Shown piece after piece: positions 58,919-64,000 of a DNA stretch of 64,000 nt. Origin of the DNA: Aphrocallistes beatrix (lineage: Eukaryota > Porifera > Hexactinellida > Sceptrulophora > Aphrocallistidae); the NCBI GenBank assembly GCA_963281255.1, contig OY725504.1:2046001-2110000 (forward strand), in the 5' to 3' direction. The stretch's first letter is position 1; each line of letters opens with the position of its first letter. Made by a program: the position numbers and the translations under genes. Below the pieces are notes generated by a model that saw nothing but the letters and a program-made list of their open reading frames with translations, ran no database searches and was not told where the DNA came from.

Positions 58919-59130
58919 AGAATGTCTATACTAATATATCTCACATGTGATACAGCCACCAAAAATTATTACTTATCACTCTGTTATGACATCACAATGA
59001 CGGATCAAAATTTTTAAAATTGACAGATTTTGTGATCATTCTAGTGATATCGATTATAACAGTAAGACAGACGTATTTTAGAGAACTCATCTACGATATA
59101 ATTAATCAATGTTAGCCTAGGCGCCCTTTG
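58919..59130 (-). mobile_element. Family H copy 23, inner part only
   Basis: Reverse copy covering the core near AGAATGTGTATATTAATAT to the start of end A (TAGGCGCCCTTTG). Both outer ends are missing. Confidence 0.78.
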
Positions 59131-59565
59131 TTCACCAATATTGTTCAATTTTAGTTCAAATGTTTCCGTCTTTGTAGGGATTCTATTGTCTCTGTAGATC
59201 CCTTTTATGTCAATATACCAGTATACATATGTATATGTTCGAATGACCCGATGTCTAAGCCTTTGACATTTAATCAAGAACTGTTTACGTTTCCAACACA
59301 GATCGTTAAGTGGATAGATGCTTGGGAGTCATCCAAACAAAGGTGTGAAATTAAGGAAGGATACATTTAAAAGAGTCATGCATTCGTGTCTCGTGTTAAT
59401 TTAAATTTCAAATTTCTATATGCGAATTGTAAAATTTTCATATCTCCTATCGTATTTCTTACAGACAGACCTATTGGAACGCCATTTCGAGCATGACTTC
59501 AGGTGTTAATTATCATGATACCTATCTTTAGATTGTAGAATCAGAACGCCGTCTCAATTTTCTAA
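59131..59565. other. Unassigned, possibly host sequence
   Basis: No repeat recognised. An acceptor-like TTTACGTTTCCAACACAG at about 59283-59300 precedes a short open frame ending in TAA near 59369; weak. Confidence 0.3.
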
Positions 59566-59775
59566 TATTTAAACATATTTTCTAGCGAGGCTGTTTCTAG
59601 CACGACTTATTACATGAATTTGTTGAATTTTTCTTATTTGAAGGGTGGTGCAGATTCTGATAGCCAAGTTGATTTGATTCCATTTATGAAAGCATTATCA
59701 GATCCCTTTGCTATTGAATGTAATATTCAGGTCAGTAAATCTTTAGCGTTTTTAACCGGTTGTTCAACACAATAG
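59566..59775 (+). CDS. Exon-like stretch, protein unknown
   Basis: A frame open from 59566 to a TAG at 59773-59775. Within it, TTTTTCTTATTTGAAG (to 59643) and CAG|GTCAGT (59730/59731) are acceptable splice sites. They bound an 87-bp segment of exactly 29 codons, including SDSQVDLIPFMKALSDPFAI. Composition and amino-acid pattern look like a folded protein, unlike the transposon debris nearby. I do not recognise it. It could be a chance frame. Confidence 0.25.
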   Translation, partial: YLNIFSSEAVSSTTYYMNLLNFSYLKGGADSDSQVDLIPFMKALSDPFAIECNIQVSKSLAFLTGCSTQ

Positions 59776-60167
59776 CTGAAACGTACCAAGATCGTAGGAT
59801 ATGTCGGGATTTATTAACTATTGCTAAAGTTCCTTCTGTCTGATCGTGGAGGATGGAAGTACCCTTCTGAGTTAGGGTAGAGTCTATCGTTACACACCTT
59901 GAAAATGTTTATTAGCATCGAAAACGATAAGGAAATGATGGCTTTGTGAAGGGCCATCTAGGAAAATCATTATCAAACTAACAAATAATTCTACTGGAAT
60001 ATCAATGTTTGTGATTGGCCATTTTTTGTGTTGTGAGTGGTTACAATGTCATTTGCAAAACTATATTTTGCTGCTGGAGATTGTTTCTAGCTTTTATAAA
60101 GGTATTGAGGATTGGAAATTATTTTAGTCCACCAATGTTTGCAGCATATTATAGCAAAAAGGTCTGT
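59776..60167. other. Unassigned sequence
   Basis: No gene or repeat recognised. Either intronic or intergenic. Confidence 0.35.
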
Positions 60168-60449
60168 CAGAAGCGTCCTTCGAATGCTAGGCTCACATTG
60201 ATTAATTATAAGCCAGACAACATCCGTAAATACGTATGTCTTATTGTTTCAATCGATATCACTCGAAAAAAGTTTATAGCCGAAAAACTGAAATATCTGA
60301 CTATAAAAAAAGATCACATCATAATTCCATGATGAGTCAACATTTGGTTTGAGGTTAGCAGAACTTAGTGGGACCATAGCCAAAATACACTTACCTGCAA
60401 AAAATCAGCTTTCTGTACATAGCAGTTTCTCAATCAATTCGTTACAGAT
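60168..60449 (+). mobile_element. Family H copy 24, deleted
   Basis: The end-A hairpins are lost and the middle of the core is deleted. Landmarks CACATTGATTAATTATAAG and CAATTCGTTACAGATATATA remain. It is joined by a short TA tract to copy 25. Confidence 0.75.
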
Positions 60450-60465
60450 ATATATTACTTACGTA

Positions 60466-60717
60466 CAAGCGCGCTTCGCTTGCTCGCGATGCGCGGCTGG
60501 CAGACACAAATTGTCAGCTAGAGGCGTCCTTTGGACGCCTAGACTCACAATGGTCAAGGTAGATAACCTCACTCGGAAATTAATAAAATTTGTCAATTTT
60601 GAATTCTTGATGCCTAATGATGACCTCATAAGAGTGCTCAGTCACCATTTTTTAATGAAAGTTGTATTATATGTGAAGAATATGGAAATACACATTCTAC
60701 TAAAATTTCAGCCATGT
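60466..60717 (+). mobile_element. Family H copy 25, diverged and truncated
   Basis: End A and half a core with several small deletions. Stops at TTTCAGCCATGTATAT. Confidence 0.78.
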
Positions 60718-61087
60718 ATATACCACTGAAATGACCAACCATCGATTCTGCCCCAGTGTTCGGAAGTTGGTGCCAATAACAATCTGCCATCTTTAATAAA
60801 CGTGTACTTCCTCACCACCCAAACTATCTCACAGAATGTAGATACGACCAGGAGTTTGGAGTCATCAGAAAGGGCTAGGCATCCAATTGAAATAGAAGAA
60901 ATTAATTGGATGCAATGCGATTAATGGTTTCTCCTTCCATGCCTTGGGTTGGGTTGAAAATCGAAGGAGTAGATACATATCTCCATATAGTTTCCCATCA
61001 TCACAACAAATCAAGTAATTCAAGAAATTCAAATGCTTTGGGGATATAAGACAATATACTATATATTAAATTGGCTACATTCGTATA
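60718..61087. other. Unassigned sequence
   Basis: No gene or repeat recognised. Confidence 0.4.
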
Positions 61088-62392
61088 GGGTGGTCGGTCC
61101 ATGGATAATCTATCGATTTAATGATGTTATAATTCAGGAAATTCTTGTCCGATCTTTATGAATGACCACTCGTTTTATTGCCAAAACTTATACTTTTTTA
61201 TATTTACTAGCCAAAACACCATTAGATTATGTCATTGCGTTTGGAGACAGAAATGAAAGTAAGCATTGTGAAATGGTACTATGAAAATATTAAGAGTGTA
61301 GTCAGAACACAGAGGACTTTCAAGAGAGTTTACAAGTGTAAAACAGCTCCATGTGGACAGGAATCAGGAATCTTGTTAAGAAATTCGAGGAAGATGGTTC
61401 AGTTGCCAACAAATCAGCACCAGGTCCAGTATTCACTGCAAGAACACCCCATAACATTTCAAAAATCCAAGGATGATTTCAAGGAAGACGAAAATATCAA
61501 AGTCAACGGTCAGGAGGATCCTTGTGGATGATTTGTCCCTATTTCCCTATAAAATACAAGTGCTACAAAAGCAGTCCAAGACCAACAAGAAGCAGAGAAG
61601 AGACTATGCTAAACGTATTTCACAAATGATTGAGGATGGTATTCTTGACATCAGAAAATCCACTGGTCTGATGAAGCCAATTTTCACTTATCAGGACACG
61701 TTAATAAGCAGAATATGAGATTTTGGGCTTTAGAACAACCTGAACCAGACAAGCCTTTAAGTAGGAGAAGGTGATTGTATGGTGTGCAATCGCCAGCAAC
61801 AGAGTCATTGGTCCATATTTTTTTGAGAATCGATAACCGTAAATTCTGATAGATAACTGAATATGCTGAAGAAATTTTACATTCCTGCTTTGAGAAGACA
61901 TAATGAAGTGGATGATATAATATTCCAGCAAGACCCCCACATTATGCTCTGGTTGTTAGAAATTGGCTGGAAGAGAAGTTTGGCGACAGAGTCATTTCAA
62001 GGGGATTTGACAATTTCTGGCCGCCATAATCACCTGACTTGAATCCTTGTGATTTTTATCTTTGGGGGTACCTTAAGTCTAAAGTATATTCAAATCCTAT
62101 TCCTGAGACTTGTGAGCAACTTAAGAAGAACATATGAAGAGAAATAAGGAAGATAAATAATGAAACATTGACTAGTGTGTACGATAATGTACTCGTTAGA
62201 CTCCAAAGATGTATGGGTCAGAGTGGGGGGTGGATTGAGCACATGATGAATCACTAGTCATATTTCGAGTGGTAGTTCACAAAAGTAATTGTTTATTTAA
62301 TATTTCCACTTTGATAGATATGAGTTTACTTGCATATTTCAAAAACTGTACCAAAATGAAATCGGTAGATTATCTATCAATAGAACACCCTG
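61088..62392 (+). mobile_element. Tc1/mariner-superfamily element, 1305 bp
   Basis: TA flanks (61086-61087, 62393-62394). Diverged inverted ends contain GATAATCTATCGATTT on the left and the complement of GATAATCTACCGATTT on the right, after a GGGTG terminus. It encloses a decayed transposase on the plus strand. Confidence 0.8.
61229..62256 (+). pseudogene. Tc1/mariner-superfamily transposase, heavily decayed
   Basis: Starts MSLRLETEMKVSIVKWYYEN, an N-terminal helix-turn-helix of the type common in arachnid and insect mariner-like proteins (DUF4817-like). Then ISKSTVRRILVDDLSLFPYK (61497-61556), NKQNMRFWALEQPEPDKPLS (near 61710), VIVWCAIASNRVIGPYFFEN, a PPxSPDLNPCDFYLWGYLK-like block near 62020-62070, and a C-terminal GGWIEHMMN. 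At least six frameshifts or stops; the first Asp segment is deleted. Inactive. Confidence 0.82.
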
Positions 62393-62515
62393 TATATATT
62401 ATCAAATATCACGAAAACAGTTTACAAAATGAAGCCTTGAATGGCAAAAATTCATTCCTATTGCAACGAAGGAATGTAACAACACATTCCATTAGAAAAT
62501 ATAAATCCTTACTAT

Positions 62516-63044
62516 TAAAACTCGATTAATATATATACATATATATATATATGTAACGAATTGATTTAAGAAACTGCCAGGCACAGAAAGATGATTTTTG
62601 GCATGTGGGGTATTTTGGCTATGGCTCCACTAAGTTCTGAGTTCAAACAAAAATGTCGACTTATCATGAAATTATGACGTCATTCTCACCTTTATTATAA
62701 TTATAAATTTCAGTTTTTCGACCATAAATCAGCCATTTTGTGTGATAGAAGGCTGAAATTTTAATAGAATGTGTATATTATTATACCTCACATATGATGC
62801 AACTATTGTAAAAAAATGATGACTCATCACTCTGTTATGACGTCATCATTACGCATCAAAAATTTTAAAAATTGATAATTTTGGTGATTTTTCGAATGAT
62901 ATCGATTTGACCAGTAGGACAGACATATTTAGAAATGTTATCTTCCTTATAATTAATCAATGTGAGCCTAGGCGACCGAAGGGAGCCTCTAGCGGACACA
63001 AAGTGTCCGCCAGCCGCGCACCGCAAGCAAGCGAAGCGTGCTTG
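62516..63044 (-). mobile_element. Family H copy 26, complete
   Basis: End B, TA tract, core and end A, close to the family consensus with both palindromic bZIP-type sites (one TGACGTCA on each side of the core). Confidence 0.88.
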
Positions 63045-63149
63045 TAACGATGAAAGGTGTGCTTAAAACATCACAAAATCATTTAAATTGGTTCTAAAAA
63101 TGATTAATGCAACGACATGATGATTTTACACAATTTGAACCATATTTAT

Positions 63150-64000
63150 TTATGCTTGTAATACATTCATAAGGTATAGCCATAGCCTACTGTATGTAAG
63201 ACCTCACATTATCTTCCGGGTTTGGGACTAGGGATGCGGCAGAAGATGTTTGAACTAATGCATGAGCTACCTTAAATCATTAACAAAGCACAATACAGCT
63301 TAGAAATGTATTGCCTGCATTTATAAATATTGTGTCAAAGTACCCATATCCGTTGTTAAAATTTAGATTAGTCACCATATGGCTGCAATAGGTTATATTT
63401 GTGACAAATTTGGTGATTTTCAGAGATCGTTTAAGTCAATTCTAAGTGGAATGTTGCTATGGAAACGTGTTTTGGTCAGTTGGGGTTAAATCTTGAAAAC
63501 CGCAATAGCTAGACATTCAAATGTAATTCCGTTTGATAGCGAATATACTATTTCCTATTAAGCGATAATATAATTTCGACGTCTAAATTCAATGGTTTAC
63601 GAGATATTCGACAAATGCTCAAATGTGACCAATATGATAAATTGTCTAATAACTCGTAAACCATTGAATTTGGACAAATAAATTATATTATCACTTAATA
63701 GGAAATAGTCGATTAGCTATCAATATATTTAATGTCTAGCTCTTGCGGTTTTCAAGATATGATCCCAAATGACCAAAATACGTTTCCATTGGACACTGGA
63801 ATGTGGCAAAATTCCAGAAAATCCCAAATTTTCCGTATTAATCCATTCACATCTCAGTTCTATGCGAAAAAATTATAATAAAAACACTTAGAAGTGCCCT
63901 TAAACGATCTGAAATAATCAAATTTGTCACAAATATAACCTATTGCCGCAACGGATTTGGGTACTTTGACACCATATTTATACATGCTGGTAATACATTC
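63150..64000. mobile_element. Family K foldback, second copy, runs off the window
   Basis: Left arm from about 63230 (CTAATGCATGAGCTACC, GTCACCATATGGCTGC). The centre lies near 63620 and the right arm (CAAATTTGTCACAAATATAACC near 63920) continues past the last base. The left arm carries an internal deletion relative to the 28.9-kb copy. The flank ACTAGGGATGCGGCAGAAGATG also occurs, inverted, near 29765. Confidence 0.78.

Noticed and set aside
7619..63044. Reading the H array as a CRISPR or satellite array
   Set aside because: Copies are dispersed, in both orientations, about 500 bp long and without regular spacers; eukaryotic context excludes CRISPR.
7619..63044. An autonomous Helitron/Helentron gene
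   Set aside because: No Rep, helicase, endonuclease or OTU motifs are visible in any frame, so rolling-circle origin stays an inference from structure.
1..64000. Endogenous retrovirus, LTR retrotransposon or complete LINE
   Set aside because: No LTR pairs, protease, integrase or reverse-transcriptase blocks were seen; all recognised coding debris is from DNA transposons.

Overview
The window is eukaryotic and AT-rich, and it consists almost entirely of transposable elements and their debris. It looks like an invertebrate, probably an arthropod. The basis is the mixture of mariner, Tc1, P/THAP, hAT, Mutator-like and pogo-like elements, one tRNA-derived SINE, and a compact metazoan-type TIM9 gene. 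A crustacean such as a parasitic copepod is my guess from the style of the mariners; nothing in the sequence proves it. Only three stretches look like host coding sequence: an intact TIM9 gene (11522-11764, minus), a putative terminal exon with a poly(A) signal (38131-38320, minus) and a weaker exon-like stretch near 59.6 kb.

Layout. 0.2-5.8 kb: two diverged, decayed P-element/THAP9-type transposase copies in the same orientation, the second cut by a 1.66 kb element with long terminal inverted repeats (TIRs) that carries an uncharacterised DDE-like domain (5776-7433). 7.6-11.4 kb: hairpin repeats (family H), a tRNA-type SINE and a fragment of family E. 11.5 kb: TIM9, followed by a complete family E element. 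13.7-18.4 kb: foldback elements with embedded long hairpins. 18.4-20.8 kb: a mariner split by a composite family H insertion. 20.9-26.1 kb: family E copies, one inserted cleanly into another at a duplicated TTAA. 26.1-28.5 kb: a hAT element. 28.6-37 kb: many H copies, a nearly intact mariner, a large foldback and pogo-like elements. 37-41 kb: foldback MITEs, the putative host exon and an intact DD37E Tc1-like transposon. 42-48.7 kb: pogo-like and mariner elements, one nested in another. 50.3-53 kb: a decayed Mutator-like transposase gene ending in a PHD finger. 55.1-60.7 kb: a dense array of H copies around a GC-richer hAT fragment. 61-62.4 kb: a decayed Tc1/mariner. 62.5-64 kb: an H copy and a foldback that runs off the window.

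Family H is the dominant signal, with about 26 full or partial copies in both orientations. Each has a GC-rich end with consecutive hairpins (end A), a roughly 450-bp AT-rich core carrying bZIP-type palindromes, a TA microsatellite and a short second end (end B). The A-core and B modules are joined in several orders and orientations, always through TA tracts, which suggests that the microsatellite is a recombination or insertion hub. It resembles non-autonomous rolling-circle (Helentron/DINE-like) elements, but no Rep/helicase gene is present and that assignment is inference.

The genes do not form a pathway. The window records repeated nesting of transposons around a few host exons. The only transposase without visible damage is the 352-aa Tc1-like protein at 39756-40814.
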